Assembly (NCBI GenBank): GCA_025642075.2
Contig: JAODUO010000040.1
Coordinates: 315,501 to 379,500, forward strand
From: Ridgeia piscesae
Lineage: Eukaryota > Annelida > Polychaeta > Sabellida > Siboglinidae
Reading direction: 5' to 3'
DNA length: 64,000 bases
Shown here: piece by piece, positions 12,690-25,204 of the stretch
How the letters are laid out: each line of letters starts with the position of its first letter
Position numbering within the stretch: the stretch's first letter is position 1
The notes under the pieces: generated by a model
Seen by the model: the letters and a program-made list of their open reading frames with translations, nothing else
What the model was told of the DNA's origin: nothing
The model's database searches: none
Translations under genes and position numbers: made by a program

Positions 12690-13435
12690 CCAGACATGGG
12701 GTCAAATACATTGAAATGTATTTAAATACAAATACTCTTGAGTGACTCAAATACAAATACTTTTAAATACAAATGTATTTAAAAACAAATACATTGGAAA
12801 GTATTTCAAATACTTTTTCAAATACTTTAAATTTTCAGGATATATTACTATGTAGGTAACAGAAAAGCAACTCATATATTGAGACATCTAGTTTATAGGC
12901 ATAATTAGTGTTTCACTCATATGATGACAGGCAGACCAGTGCTAGGGAGTATTGTTCTTGCTAACTACATCACAGTGACAACTGACTCAAAAACCTCTAT
13001 TCATAGAAGTAAAGGCCAAAATATGTTTTTTGTTATGTTAATTAAGCCAGGAGCTCCATAATAAAATGCCTACATTGCCCTCAGAAGAGACACTGCTAAT
13101 GACTACTATGATCTTGTGATGAAGTGTGACAGCTCAACTTCAAAGTCAGCCAGGAAACCAGAATAGCCTGGTGCCAGCTTGGAGCCTGACCAAAGACAAA
13201 GGGGATATTGACCTATGGTCACTGTCAGGTGCTAATCCATCCTCTGGCTCTGAGCAAACAAAACTTATGGTCACTGCCAGGGCCATGGGAACACCTGCTG
13301 TTAAGTGTCTTCATCAGTAATTAGCACTGTTGGTGAAGTTGCAGTGAAGGTAACCAGCTTGGCAGGCATTACATGTGAGACTGAAACAGAAATGTTCAAA
13401 CTGACAAGGTATTTGAAAAAGTATTTGAAAAATTC
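12690..13435. repeat. Possible degenerate hAT-like element rich in AAATACAAATACTTT words
   Basis: 12700-12840 has many repeats of AAATACAAATACTTTT and GTATTTAAATAC. Inverse words (GGTATTTGAAAAAGTATTTG) appear at 13408-13428. Such ends are familiar from non-autonomous hAT families in invertebrates, but no clean terminus or target duplication was found. Confidence 0.3.
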
Positions 13436-13844
13436 TTTAGGACCCATCCACCTGTCATTTGGATGGGTATAACCCATTGTAGACAGGTAGAAATATCGGT
13501 GGATGGGTGGGGGGATAACAAAAGTAGCAATTTTGTATAAAAAATAAACATATTTGATTATATAATTTAAAAGGCCCTCAAAATTGATTTTTTTTAGCAT
13601 TTGTCATTGACATGACACCAATAAAATGCCTATGAATTATGTACAGATTTAGGCACTGTAATTAATTAATATTGTTTATCTATATCATCCAGTTCCATTT
13701 TAAATTAATGATAATGGTAAACTACAACTGTATTCAACAATCGGTATACTACTAATTACAAACATGATTGCAAATCTGCCATGTTCATTATAGGCCTTTA
13801 TGCTGGTAAACATTTTGTGGTAGACATATGCGCGCGCGCGCGTG

Positions 13845-13849
13845 CGCAT

Positions 13850-13890
<41 letters not shown>
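13845..13890. repeat. (CA)n microsatellite at the edge of duplication D2 copy 2
   Basis: CA dinucleotides next to a GCGCGCGCGCG run at 13829-13842. The tract abuts the D2 copy starting at 13891. Confidence 0.93.
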
Positions 13891-13891
<1 letters not shown>

Positions 13892-14358
13892 GCCTGTAGA
13901 TATGTGTAGTATCACTATTATGTCTTAGAACAAACAACAAATGCATATGTGACATCCATTTTCTAAGCATAATTGACAATATGACTTCTGAAGACTTGCT
14001 CCTAATTATTTTATCCATCCAGTAAAATTTATACCTGTCCCAAAAATATTTTACCCATCCAGAAGACAGGTCTTAGATGAAGCTATGATCAAGACTTCAG
14101 TACATTTGTGGTTGATGATGTCTCACTGATATACCAGAGCTGATTGGTCAGGTGGTAATCAACAACTCCATACAGGTTTTTGAGATGCTGAGCACTTTCC
14201 AGCTTATGCAAACAGCTGTAAAACAGCTGTAAGAGAACACAAATATTGCAAAATGTGTTATGTTTTAGTGGTCAGATTTCTTTTGTGTGTGTACCATGTG
14301 ACCAGTAACAGTGCTTACATTGACAAAGGTCAGGTGTATACAAAGATCAGGCCTGACT
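13891..14358 (-). repeat. Inverted segmental duplication D2, copy 2 (partner 6010-6474)
   Basis: The reverse complement matches 6010-6474 throughout, with scattered substitutions such as TGTATACACC for TGTAAACACC. It is more diverged than D1, so the event is older. It lacks the tail repeat seen next to copy 1. Confidence 0.92.
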
Positions 14359-15165
14359 GATGATACTACAAACGAATGAAACATTGACCCAGGATGCTTG
14401 ATGATCATTCTGAGAGGTGTTCTCGGAGCCAGTTTAGGTAGAAATGGGGGTTGGCAGAGTCATTGTTACCAACTAGAACTGTGGTAGTTGCATCTGAGTG
14501 ATTAATACCACAGGGTGTTTGTTAGTTTGCAGTCCCAGCTGTGCATGGGTGGGGTGGCACCTTGTGGGTGGCAGTAGACAGAAGTAGGGTGGGAAATGTG
14601 GGCATTTTTTTAAAAGTTTCACAAGGAACGAAATGTTTAGTGAGTGACCTTGAGAATAATATGACCAGTGAGTAAGTGTATAGCCAGCAACACCAATACT
14701 CAATAGATTATCATTATCATTATCATTGTTGTTTGGCTGGGGCTGCATGAGCTGCTTTCATAATGTAATTTCAGTTTGATTGTGATTATAAGGCTGGGAA
14801 GTATGTCACTCCAATGCCAATATATATGATCCACATGCAGACAGACAGAGACAGACAGAGACACGCAGGCAGGCAGACAGGGCAAATGATGGTTGGTTGA
14901 CTTTTTTTGTAGACAAAGCTGTGAGTAGGTCCTACATCATATTCAAATATCCACACCTACAAGTGCTTTACAACTGATACAGTTTTATAGTAAATTTATA
15001 TGCCATTATGACCATTTTGAAATTATTGTTTTTGAGAAATTATCTTTTTATTTATAGAAGCCTATGGTTAATAATATTGTTGATACCCATTGTTTCTATA
15101 GGACAGTTAATATTAATGTTTTTTTGGTAATGTTACTATAAATCTGGAAATATGTTGTTTCTCCA
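14359..15165. other. No feature seen
   Basis: Only short simple repeats such as (ATT ATC)n at 14708-14727 and AGACAG words at 14838-14880. No exon can be supported. Confidence 0.4.
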
Positions 15166-15167
15166 TG

Positions 15168-15231
<64 letters not shown>

Positions 15232-15273
15232 ATGATATGGACACATCTTCACCTATATTATACTGTATTTCTG

Positions 15274-15326
<53 letters not shown>

Positions 15327-15361
15327 AGAAATAATTAATATAGGTGAAGATGTGTCCATGT
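15166..15361. repeat. (TA)n tracts, the second flanked by an inverted repeat
   Basis: TGGACACATCTTCACCTATA at about 15238-15257 is repeated inverted as TATAGGTGAAGATGTGTCCA at about 15339-15358, with a (TA)n tract at 15278-15322 between the arms. A further (TA)n tract lies at 15169-15228. Confidence 0.85.
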
Positions 15362-16671
15362 CACATTTCACATTCCTTCAGCTAGGAGGCAAATTCCAAA
15401 ATCTAAATGAATTCTTGCGGTGAACTTGGCTTGAAGCAGAACTTGGCTTGAAGTAAAGAAGGTATACAAAGAATCTGTCCACTTGGCTGGTTCCAGTTTA
15501 TTCCAGGCAGTGGCTTAGTACTAGTTGTGTGTAATAGTGAGATCCTAAGGTTCAGTCACTTTAATCGTGCTTATTCATGATGTCACAGAGTACATTCCAT
15601 CACACATCCTGTTCACGGAGAGCACGTGTGGGCTGGTCCGCATGCATGCATGATTCACTGCCCCAACCAGTCACTGACTGGTTTGTGGACGCCTCATCAG
15701 TTTATTTACCGCAGGACATTCGCTTCCAAGAAACGACAACTCAACTCCGGCCAAAACACCATTGTGTGGTGGTCATCCACTACGGTAAACAACAAAAAAA
15801 CGCCTCAGGTCAATAGATGTTTTCCACCTTCCTGTAACTGAAGTGCAGGCCAGTGAATTGGTACGGTGTTGTGTTAAGCGGCGCTGTGACGCGCTGTGCC
15901 GCCCCCACTGTATGCTCACGCAGGTGTGAAGGCCACACTCTCACAAGTTAACATCTGTTAGACAAAAACACCGCACTAGTGGCATTACAGTGCTTTCGTG
16001 TCAACTGAAGTACGTTTTGTGAGCTCCGATGTTATCTGTGTCGGGTCAAGACTGGCCTCTGTGTCCCCAATGATATGGAGTCTGAAGGACACTGACATTA
16101 CAACTGATTGTGACGTGGTGTAGAGGTACACATGTGTACACTGGCCCGTTATCTTGTAGATATAGGTAAAGGTACACTACGTACACAAATACTATACATA
16201 CCGTACAGTGTAAAGACTAAATAATGTTTCAACACTGTTGTTAAATCATTCTAAAACAGATAAAATGACACAATGAGTCTTGAAGTATTTAGGATATACA
16301 TATATGCATATTCTGTGTTTATGTTATGATCAAAACACTATTTAGAGCCACTGGATCCATAGCAATGTATGAAAAGCTATGTTCATACAATGAATTGAGA
16401 CAATTTGTACAATGTCTGAAAATGTAACCCATGGAGTTTGTGGTAATTTGCAGTCAACTTTTGACACATTTCAGTTACTGCTACATATAGCTACTGCTGC
16501 TAGTATTACGTACCAGTGTTACAAATTGTAATACAAATAAAAAAAAATTGCACCTACTGGTGGGTCTATTTCATCAGGTTTGTATAGGACTGACCACTTA
16601 ACTTGTTCTTCTTGCGTAAAAGTTAGGGATGTATACATGAATTTTTTTCAAAAACAATGTGTCAAAACATG

Positions 16672-16708
<37 letters not shown>

Positions 16709-18050
16709 CATCAATTGTATACCAATTTTTTTTAAATATATACACCTACTGATTTTTGTAATACACATTTGTATGCAACTATTGCACAATTCATGGTAAA
16801 TTGTAATAAAATAAAAAAACATGTGGCAGTATTACATATAATCAGTGGCAGTAATCACATGTATACAAACAGTAAATCATTACTGATGTGTTTACAGTTG
16901 TCAGACAGTGTCAAGAAAACCAATAGTCTGCATTGCATAACATATAAACTGGACAAGTGAAAAGTAGCCCACTAACACAATTGTTCAATTAGTGAACCAC
17001 TGAGAGCAGGTCTAGCTGTGTACTCTTCGAACTGGCCGCATAAAAAGCTGAGTAGGCCGCATTCTGAGAAATCCCTTACTAAGCATTGACCCTAACGACC
17101 GTTGCAATCTGATTGATATACCGCCGCAAGACTCTGGCGTCAACGCACAAACATGGCTATCACATGGGCTCATCTGTCAGTGGCGCCCACAGCAACAACA
17201 GAAAAACTAGTTTCTCAATAGTTGTTTATGTTGACGGGGTACGCGGGATGTCTAAACAACAACAGGCAGTGAATGGAGGATATTCTGTTACGACAGCATT
17301 ACCGTTGATGTTTTCTGCTTCCATGTAGGCGTTTGGGCCGGGCTTGTTTTGATAACATCTGTTGTTCTGAGCCGCCATGCTGACTAAGGGTTGTGTACTT
17401 GTGTACTGCTGTCTATGGGTGACTAGTTTCACCTGAATAGGTGCGTGACAGACGAATTGTCGGCAGTCAGCATAAGAAACTGCACACATAAGGACGTTGT
17501 AACCCGGAGCTGCAGCATTCACCGGTAGACTTGAGGCGACTAGGACACACGGAATAAACAGAGGGGTTTGAAGCGGTACGGTAACACGTTTTATTCCTTT
17601 CAGACTGTGGCTAGACTGGCTGTGGTTTGGGTGGCAGTTTATTGAGTACTCCACTGAATGTATGGACAGTTAATCAGCTTTTAGGATTTCTGTCATATAA
17701 GTTAGATATCTGTGTGTAAAGGTGTGAAAGCTGCTGGGTCACGATAAAGTCAGCTGATTCTTGGTGATGTGTCAACTTTATTGGATGTGATGTCTCATCA
17801 CCAGAGAATCACAGCCACACGTTTTACTCAGTAGGCTACATGTAAGTGAGACATTACTGAGTGGCCGGGTTAGTTGGTAATCCTGTCACCGACATATTGC
17901 GTCAGGCCATGTTCACATTCCTTTGTTGTGTCCTCTGCTGGTAGGTTGTGTGACAGAAAGTGTTCTGTGATGAATCTCTTAATTCGGAACTGACCAGTCA
18001 GAGAAGAACTCTGAATCCCTTAATTGGTGCTGGGACATTCTTTTGGGGTT
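15362..18050. other. Long stretch without a recognisable gene
   Basis: Contains a (TA)n tract at 16676-16706 and moderately GC-rich patches at 15560-15930 and 17030-17560 that could be regulatory. Open frames (for example 15577-15816 plus and 17226-17654 minus) have no recognisable domain, and I could not place them in an exon chain. Confidence 0.35.
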
Positions 18051-18335
18051 CATTGTAGAGTGGCCCTTTTCCAGGACATTTGTTAGTATGGATATTTTCT
18101 AGGACATCTGTTAGAATGGTTATTTTCTACGACATTTGGTACTACTAGTATGAATACATCCAGGACACTTGGTTATAGGACCATTTTATAGGACACTTTG
18201 TAGTAGGTCTACGTCCAGGACAGTCTGTAACAGGTCCTTTTCCAAGACACTACAGTAGTACCATTTCCAGGACATTTGGTAGTAAGACCATTTTCTAGGA
18301 CACTTGGTAGTAGGACTACATCCAGGACACATTGT
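18051..18335. repeat. Degenerate minisatellite of about 30-35 bp
   Basis: Repeated words TTTTCTAGGACA, CCAGGACA, TTGGTAGTAGGAC and similar recur eight to nine times with small length changes. Confidence 0.75.
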
Positions 18336-20611
18336 AGCCAGTCCTTTCCATGGTCAGTTTCCGGAGCACCAGGTTGAAGGGAACTGTGCATGGCTTCTAC
18401 ATCAGTAGTCTCTCAGACTTTCTCAACTTGCAACACTGAAAGCCAGACATTGTATGTCAGCAATAAAGTTGAGTGAAATGTTTATGGAATGACTGGGCGT
18501 GTCTCTGTCACACATGTCTCAGCAAGGATGAACATCAGATGGGGACATAACATGCAACTGACTGGGAAAACATATGTTAATGTGTTTTGTTAAGAAATTG
18601 TTTATAATTTAAGGTATGATAGATTAATGTCATTGCACAAATTATTGATGAAAACCATAACATATTTCTAGACATTTGTTTCGCATAATATTTATGATGA
18701 AGTCAGTGTATTATTTTACATGGGTTGCTAACCACAATGTTAAAACAGTGCCAATGATTACGTCATGAATTATGTCACAAACTCAGTGTACAGGATATAG
18801 TGAACTAGGTGAGCCTGTTTGAGACACAAGTCTTAGTCACAAAGGCATATTCGAGACTGAGTGTTCACTCTAACAGTTGGCAATGAGAACTGAATTTGCT
18901 AATGTAACTTTTTCTGGACCTATACATGGCGTGGTCTTGGTGATTTACCGTGTGGGTGATGTGGGCGGGCCACAGGTTTTGACGTAACCACATGGCTAGC
19001 TTAAAATTGTGGGTAAATATGTATCATATTTAAATGTAATTCTAATGCCATGTTATATCGGACTGTTCTAGATATCTGACTATTCTAGAAGACTGTGTTT
19101 TGTATTTTATATTATTTGGTATATATTTGACCAAATACACATTGGTTACGACACTTATGTTTGGTTTACTTGGTCAGATACACATCGAGTCGAGATGTGT
19201 GACATTTTGTGTGTGTGGTGTATTTGATATGTTTGGACGTGTTCATTCTAGGATCTTAGTATAGACTAAATGTCTACCTACCTGACCCAACGCATTCCAT
19301 CACCATCTAGCGGTCTTCATTATATAGCATGTTTACATGCTTTTATTTCATCAGTTATATTGATTTGGTACATTTTAAATATTTACTTTTGATATTAATT
19401 TCTTTGTGTGACATCTTAATTTGATAATAAAAGTCAACCGTCTGTGATGTCACCTTGGCCTGGGTTGTTAACTGATGTAAAGCTAAGTCTAGTGATCATC
19501 TCTTGAGCCTCCAGCCAGTCTGGTATGTGCTGTTAACTGCATGAGTTGTGTACCAATCTGTGTCAGTGTGTATGTGTTAGTGTAACTCTGTGGTGTTATC
19601 ATCTTGGACACACAGTGTTAACACTGGGCAACAGTACAACTAAACACTGCAAGTCACACTTTTACCAGTAACTATGGCAGCAACTTGATTCAGAATCAGC
19701 TGAGCTAACGTGGTTAACTTATTCACTAGTTAACTACGTGCTTTTGTCATTTTCATTCATGAATGTAACTAGGTGCTGTCACATAGCGACACTGTTTGTA
19801 CCTATTTAAAGAATCTCTAAGTGTAACTTGCTCATACAAGGAAGTTACAAAACCATCCTACAAGTCTGGCACTGATTAAATATTTGGCTATTTTAGGCAC
19901 ATTGTTGAATATTCCTTCCTTTTTATTGGAATTTTCCGTGAGGTGTTGATTTAAAAATATATGTTTTAAAACAATGTTGTATGCACATTGCACATACGAA
20001 AGATCTTTTACACTTAGACCAAGCCACCAAGACTTCTGAAAAATTACATAATTGTTCAAGTCACCTCAACTAGTAAAAAGAAGCCAAATAGTGTCTGAAC
20101 TGTACTGAAACCGTTAATGAAGAATGTGAGCATTTGATAAATTATTGATTACCCTTGGTAGGTGTTCATTATTTATTGAACAAGCACAGTGAGTCTCAAT
20201 GTTGTACAGTTCACTTGTACAAACATCTGCTGTTTCTGTCTGTCTCATTCAGTCAGATACGTACAGAATTAATCTCTGCCTGTGAATGTCAACATGAACT
20301 GGAACTGGAAGATCTATGCCAACCATACACCATGCCTCAAAAAAAATTTCCTGTCACCAAAAGCATGCATAGTCATTGTTCAGAATACATGTCAGCATTA
20401 TTTATTGAGCCACTGAATGTCACGGTCTTGATATAATATATATATTTCGTACTAAAACCAACTGAAGCGCGATGGTTACCTTGAGTTATCACTCTCTTTG
20501 GTGTCCTCTGCAATGAAGTATAGCTTGTGGTGACATTTATGGCAAACGTCCACTGCCAATACAGTCTTCGGTTGTGTCCGTCTAGATGTTCATGGTTGTT
20601 TGTGTTTGCAG
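18336..20611. other. No gene seen upstream of the small Maf coding exon
   Basis: Probably 5' intron of the small Maf gene if the distant promoter is right. I found no convincing exon, repeat array or conserved motif. Confidence 0.35.
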
Positions 20612-20648
20612 GTCGACGTACGGTCAGGTTATGTTGGACAGGCTTGCC

Positions 20649-22488
20649 ATGACAGAGAAGTGCGGAATTACAGAAGAACCTCTCAATCTGGTGAGTGTTA
20701 CACACATTAGACATCTTCGTGTTAAGTGTGTGTTTATGACATTCCCAAAAATTATTGATCTACACCGGACAATGTTTATACAATGTGAATATCAGCACAC
20801 CATGAATATTTAGCAAATAAAATACATGATCAGACATAAAAGATTATTTTGAAATTATGTCAGCTTGCTTAGCAGCCATTTCTGGTGATGCTCACATTCA
20901 TGTATGCAAGGTTACTAAGACAGGTCATTGCTTAAATCCAGTGATGGTGGAAAGCCATTTATGCGAATAATAATGAAATTCTGCTGAATAATACCAACAA
21001 AATAATTACAACTACAGTGTATAAAGCCTGAGAGAAAGCAAAAAACGTAGAGCATGCTAGTAGGCAAAATTGATGTAAAAGTAGGCAAAATTGATGTAAA
21101 AGTAGGCAAAATTGATGTAAAAGTAGGCAAAAGTGATGTAAAAGTAAGTTCAGCTGTCAGTACTGCTACACATTTCAAATGTACTGTATTTGTATAGTTT
21201 AGTTCGGGTGTGATTACTGCAGTAGCAATAGTACTGCTAAAGATTTTAAATGTACTGTATTTGTTGACTTCATTCATCCAGGTGCATTAATCATCCTGTT
21301 TCCAAGGAAATCCACTGATTAGACTATTTTGAAACACTCCTTGTTGACAAAAATATTGCTAAAGAAAACATGTTGACAAGAGCGTGTTGTTAAAGTTTAC
21401 ATGTTGTTAAAGCTTACATGTTGTTAAAGTTTACATGTTGTTAAAGTTTACATGTTGTTAAAGCTTACACGCTGAGAAAACTTGCGAGAAAAACCTGAGA
21501 GATAACTGATAGGTTCTTGCATCCATCAGAAGATAACTGATGATGCTATTTCATATTAGGAATTGTTTTCGTGCTGACCCATCAAGTGTGCTGATCCATC
21601 AAGTGTGCTGACCCATCAAGTGATGTCATTATTATAGCATGGAGCATTATTGAATGTTTATAAGTCATTCATAACAAATAGTGTCCATGAATTGTTACAC
21701 CAACCACTGTGTTTAAACCCAGTCTGTGACATAACAATGCCTATCCACTTTGCACTGTTACTGTGTCTAGTACGCAAAAAGCTACTTACTAAGGGATTAA
21801 CCAACAATTTACTAAGTTACTTGTGTAAATCTGATGCTATGTTTCATATTTATAAATGAAAACTAAAATGTAAACATTTATTGACGTCATTGTTAATGTT
21901 TTGTTTGTATGGCTATTTTTAAAATGATTATGGTGTTATTAATACCAATAAATAGTAAATTTAGTGCTCCAAAGTCCCAGTTTACCTCAGTCATCTAAAG
22001 TAGCTAAATTCACCAATGACACTTCCAAAACATTTACTGAGCACTGTCCAGAAGGACTTCATAAATGCTGTCTGCATGTGATAATTTGTTGTTTTGATTT
22101 GTTCCAGGTCAAAGGTCGTGGCCGTGCAAACATGACACAAATCTCTGACCAAGAGCTGGTGTCACTGAGTGTGAGAGAACTAAACCGAGAGTTGCGCAAC
22201 TTGTCGAAGGAGGAGGTAGCCAACCTCAAACAGCGACGTAGGACTTTAAAAAACCGCGGTTATGCAGCGAGTTGTCGTGAGAAACGCACCTCGCAGAAAG
22301 AAGAGCTAGAGGCAGAACGAAATGTGTTACGAAGTGAAGTGGACAAACTGGTGCGGGAGAACAGCTCCGTGCGCCAGGAGTTGGACGTGTTGAAATCGAA
22401 ACTGCGAGCGCTAGAACGTTTTGCCAGTGGTGCGACGATAAAGAAGCCATTGTCGATGATTAAAGTAGAGAAGTCGTCGTACTCTTGA
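20649..22488 (+). CDS. Small Maf bZIP transcription factor (MafF/G/K family)
   Basis: Small Mafs lack a transactivation domain. As homodimers they repress, and as partners of CNC proteins (Nrf, Bach) they regulate MARE/ARE sites in stress-response genes. Two coding exons: 20649-20690 within exon 20612-20690, and 22108-22488, joined in phase 0, giving 140 residues. The extended homology region (about 28-60) has [18 protein letters not shown] and [12 protein letters not shown]. The basic region has RGYAASC (64-70), with the Maf-specific Tyr66. The leucine zipper has heptad residues L81, L88, L95, V102, L109 and L116. The length fits the small, not large, Maf class. An in-frame ATG at 20631 would add six residues; 20649 is chosen for its GCC context, but the exon is open to its acceptor. 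The tail ends in IKVEK, a SUMO consensus. Vertebrate MafF/G/K orthology cannot be split here. Confidence 0.93.
21058..21145. repeat. 21-bp tandem repeat, four copies, in the small Maf intron
   Basis: AAAGTAGGCAAAATTGATGT repeated four times, the last copy with one change (AAAAGTGATG). Confidence 0.9.
21375..21622. repeat. Two further short tandem arrays in the small Maf intron
   Basis: A 17-18 bp unit CATGTTGTTAAAGTTTA occurs about five times at 21375-21475. An 18-bp unit GCTGACCCATCAAGTGT occurs three times at 21573-21622. Confidence 0.88.
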
Positions 22489-23810
22489 AAGTGAACCTTC
22501 ATGTGATATGAAACATGTGATGCACAGTGCTTCTGCTACAGCTCCCAGTCATGGTTGCTCACTCTCCATGTGAAGACATTATGAAGAAAACTTCCATCTC
22601 TTCTTGTGACGACTTGTGACATTCTCAAAGATGGCAGCATGATTCTGCAGAGCAGAATTTGAATCACCATGTGATAGTGTCATAGTAGATGTACTCATAG
22701 CTCTCAAATACCCGAGGTTACAAACTCGCTAACACGGTGTTAAAACCCGGTTCATTGACTAAATGCCATCAAAAGTGTTTGTCTTGAGAAAAGTTGCATG
22801 TCTGATACAGAACATAGCAGCACAACTTCAGTGCCTAGTCTCAGTGCATGTACCATGACCACGTTAGTGGGGTGTTCACGAAAGACGGCAGCTGAGAGAC
22901 CATGCAATTTATTTATTACAGTTAATGCACCAAGTGCGGACAAACTATCGAAAGAATTCCCCAAGTTATTTCACAGAAGAGTATTGAAAAAGAAGTGTGC
23001 TAATATTCCTAAAGTTAACTTCAGCTTCTTGTTTTCTAAGCTCATTCATAGTGCAACTTTCTGTGGCTTCACTTTAAAATTAGTGGACATTTACAGGGAA
23101 TTTCTCATTTTTCACCAACCATAACATTTATTGATCTAGCAGAGTTTTCCTGGAAGGTTGGAGTGTATGTTATTTTCCTAACATAAGATGTCTATTTATA
23201 CCCAGTGCTGTTGGTGCTGGGAAAGGATTTTTTTGGCCAATATATCATATTTGTTGCAGGTTCTGATAAATGTCTTATTTGCTAGTGTAAATTGAGATCA
23301 ATATGCTGTAAACTGCTGCCTGATCGAAAAGGTAAAATAAGTAAAATTCAGCTGGTGAAGAGAAGCAGCTGTTAATTGGCTGCCGTACATAACATGTTGA
23401 ACTGCCATGAGTCTGTCTGTGGATTCCTGTATTACCTTCTTTATACACTGGTAGTTTTATCTGGTGAATGTGATTTCAAGATGCAGAATGTGATGTTTTT
23501 CCCGTTTTTCAAAGACAGCACCTGTGATATGCTGTCTGTAGGGCCTGTATAATGTAATGTCTATTCTGAGTTGAGCTATGCCAAATTGTAGCATACAATT
23601 CTCAGTAATTTTCACCGTGCAGGATAAAAAATATTACACAAAAATGATCTCTCAAATGAAATTTGTGAGAAACAAATTGAAGCTTCTTAGTTGCTAAAAA
23701 AGTCATTTCAGTAGTATAATACGTACGTTGATAAATATCAATTAACCATTGTCATAACTTGGATACCTTTTGAAGGAATATGTTTATGTATGTTGTATTT
23801 TTTAATAAAA
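22489..23810 (+). other. Probable small Maf 3' UTR with polyadenylation signal
   Basis: From the stop codon to an AATAAA at 23804-23809, in a T-rich context. No other gene is visible in the interval, and a UTR of about 1.3 kb is ordinary for this family. The end is inferred from the hexamer only. Confidence 0.45.
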
Positions 23811-24004
23811 ACATACTGTTTTAAATGGATTTCTGTGTGTAGCTTGTGTTTCTTTAGAGATACTGTGGATAACATCCTAAAAATAAGTCGTACTAATACA
23901 GTAGAAAGTAGTTTACTTATAAGGAAAAAATGTGGTTGTATCAATAACTAAAATATAACAATGTTAAACCACAAAGAAATAGACAGAAAGATGCACCACT
24001 GCTG

Positions 24005-24270
24005 TTTTTAATGGAGCCAGTGTCATAGAATATGGACCCCATGGGAAATGGACCCTGGGTCCATATTCCTATAGAATATGGACCTGACTGGTCCAAATTC
24101 TATTTTAAAATATGGACCTGCCCCATAGAATTTTTACCTGGGTGAGGTCCATATTCTATGGGGTCCATATCATATACGTCTCATAGTATATGGACCCATA
24201 TAGAAAATGGACCCTGGGTCCATAATCTATAGGGGTCCATTTTCTGTAAGTCTCATAGAAAATGGAACCC
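24005..24270. repeat. Cluster of palindromic GGTCCATATTCTAT motifs
   Basis: About ten copies of ATAGAATATGGACC or its inverse GGTCCATATTCTAT, several in mirror pairs around CCTGGGTCC. Further copies flank 24480 and 24745-24790. This is a dispersed inverted-repeat family with no coding role. Confidence 0.75.
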
Positions 24271-24526
24271 AAGTTGTGTTGTTGATATATTCCTGATGTA
24301 ACTTAGAAACTTCGGATGAATGGCATTTTAATGGAAATAATAACTAAAATGTAAAAATAATATTTTTGTACAACATTTTTACACATGAAGACTGATATTC
24401 TAGTTACAATCAATGAACTGCATTATACAATTTTACCAATTTGTTCAACTGTCGGGGGGGGGGGGGAATTCTATAAGGGGGTCCATATTATATAATAGAA
24501 TAAAAAGGTAAGTTCTTATATCGTGC

Positions 24527-24630
24527 AATATCCAGTTCTCAGGACTGCTCAAAGCACTTTTACACTTTACTTCCCTGGCAAACCTAGACCTGTTCAATCA
24601 AACACCACCTCAACTTTTCATGGAAAAATC
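24527..24630 (+). repeat. Dispersed repeat, copy 1 (others at 51616-51730 and about 32365-32405)
   Basis: CTCAGGACTGCTCAAAGCAC and the following CTTCCCTGGCAAACCT match the reverse complement of 51616-51730 over about 95 bp. A shorter inverse match lies at 32365-32405. No tRNA-derived head or tail was seen, so the family is unnamed. Confidence 0.65.
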
Positions 24631-25204
24631 CAGCCGTATGCTACAATTAATAAACTAAGGCTGCCCATACACATATTCACCTCTGTCTATAGCCAGGTAC
24701 TCATTCATACAGCTGAGTGAACTGGAGCAATGTAGAGTGGAAAAAATATAGACCCCCTGGTCCAGTTTCTATGGCAGTCCATATTCTATCTGTTTCTGTC
24801 TGTTCATTGTGTTTTAATGTTGTTATATTTATGTTACCGACTCGTACACCAGCCGGAAGCTGACTGGGATAACTACGCAGTGGCAGTACCTTTTCAATGG
24901 TATAACATAACGATGTGTCTAAAACAGTACATAAATCATTATAGTAGTGTGATTATGATATTCTGAATATAAGTATTTATTCTTCAAATTGGCACTAGTA
25001 TTTATCATTAAAAATATATTCAGGACTTACCTTGCAAGAACTGGCTGTATCATCACATACTATATAACTTGATTACGTTTTGAATGAAACTTCAGGATAC
25101 ACAATCGTCTGAGTGAGTTTGTGAATCCGTCACTATGTCTTGTTTTACAGTTTAAGCCGTACTATTTGATATCATGATTCTCGTTGGAGTGAACTTGTGT
25201 GTCA
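24631..25204. other. No gene seen before the 52-bp array
   Basis: AT-rich sequence with a few GGTCCATATTC words; no exon is supported. Confidence 0.4.

Noticed and set aside
22226..22502. Minus-strand frames opposite the small Maf bZIP exon
   Set aside because: Antisense shadows of a well-supported coding exon.
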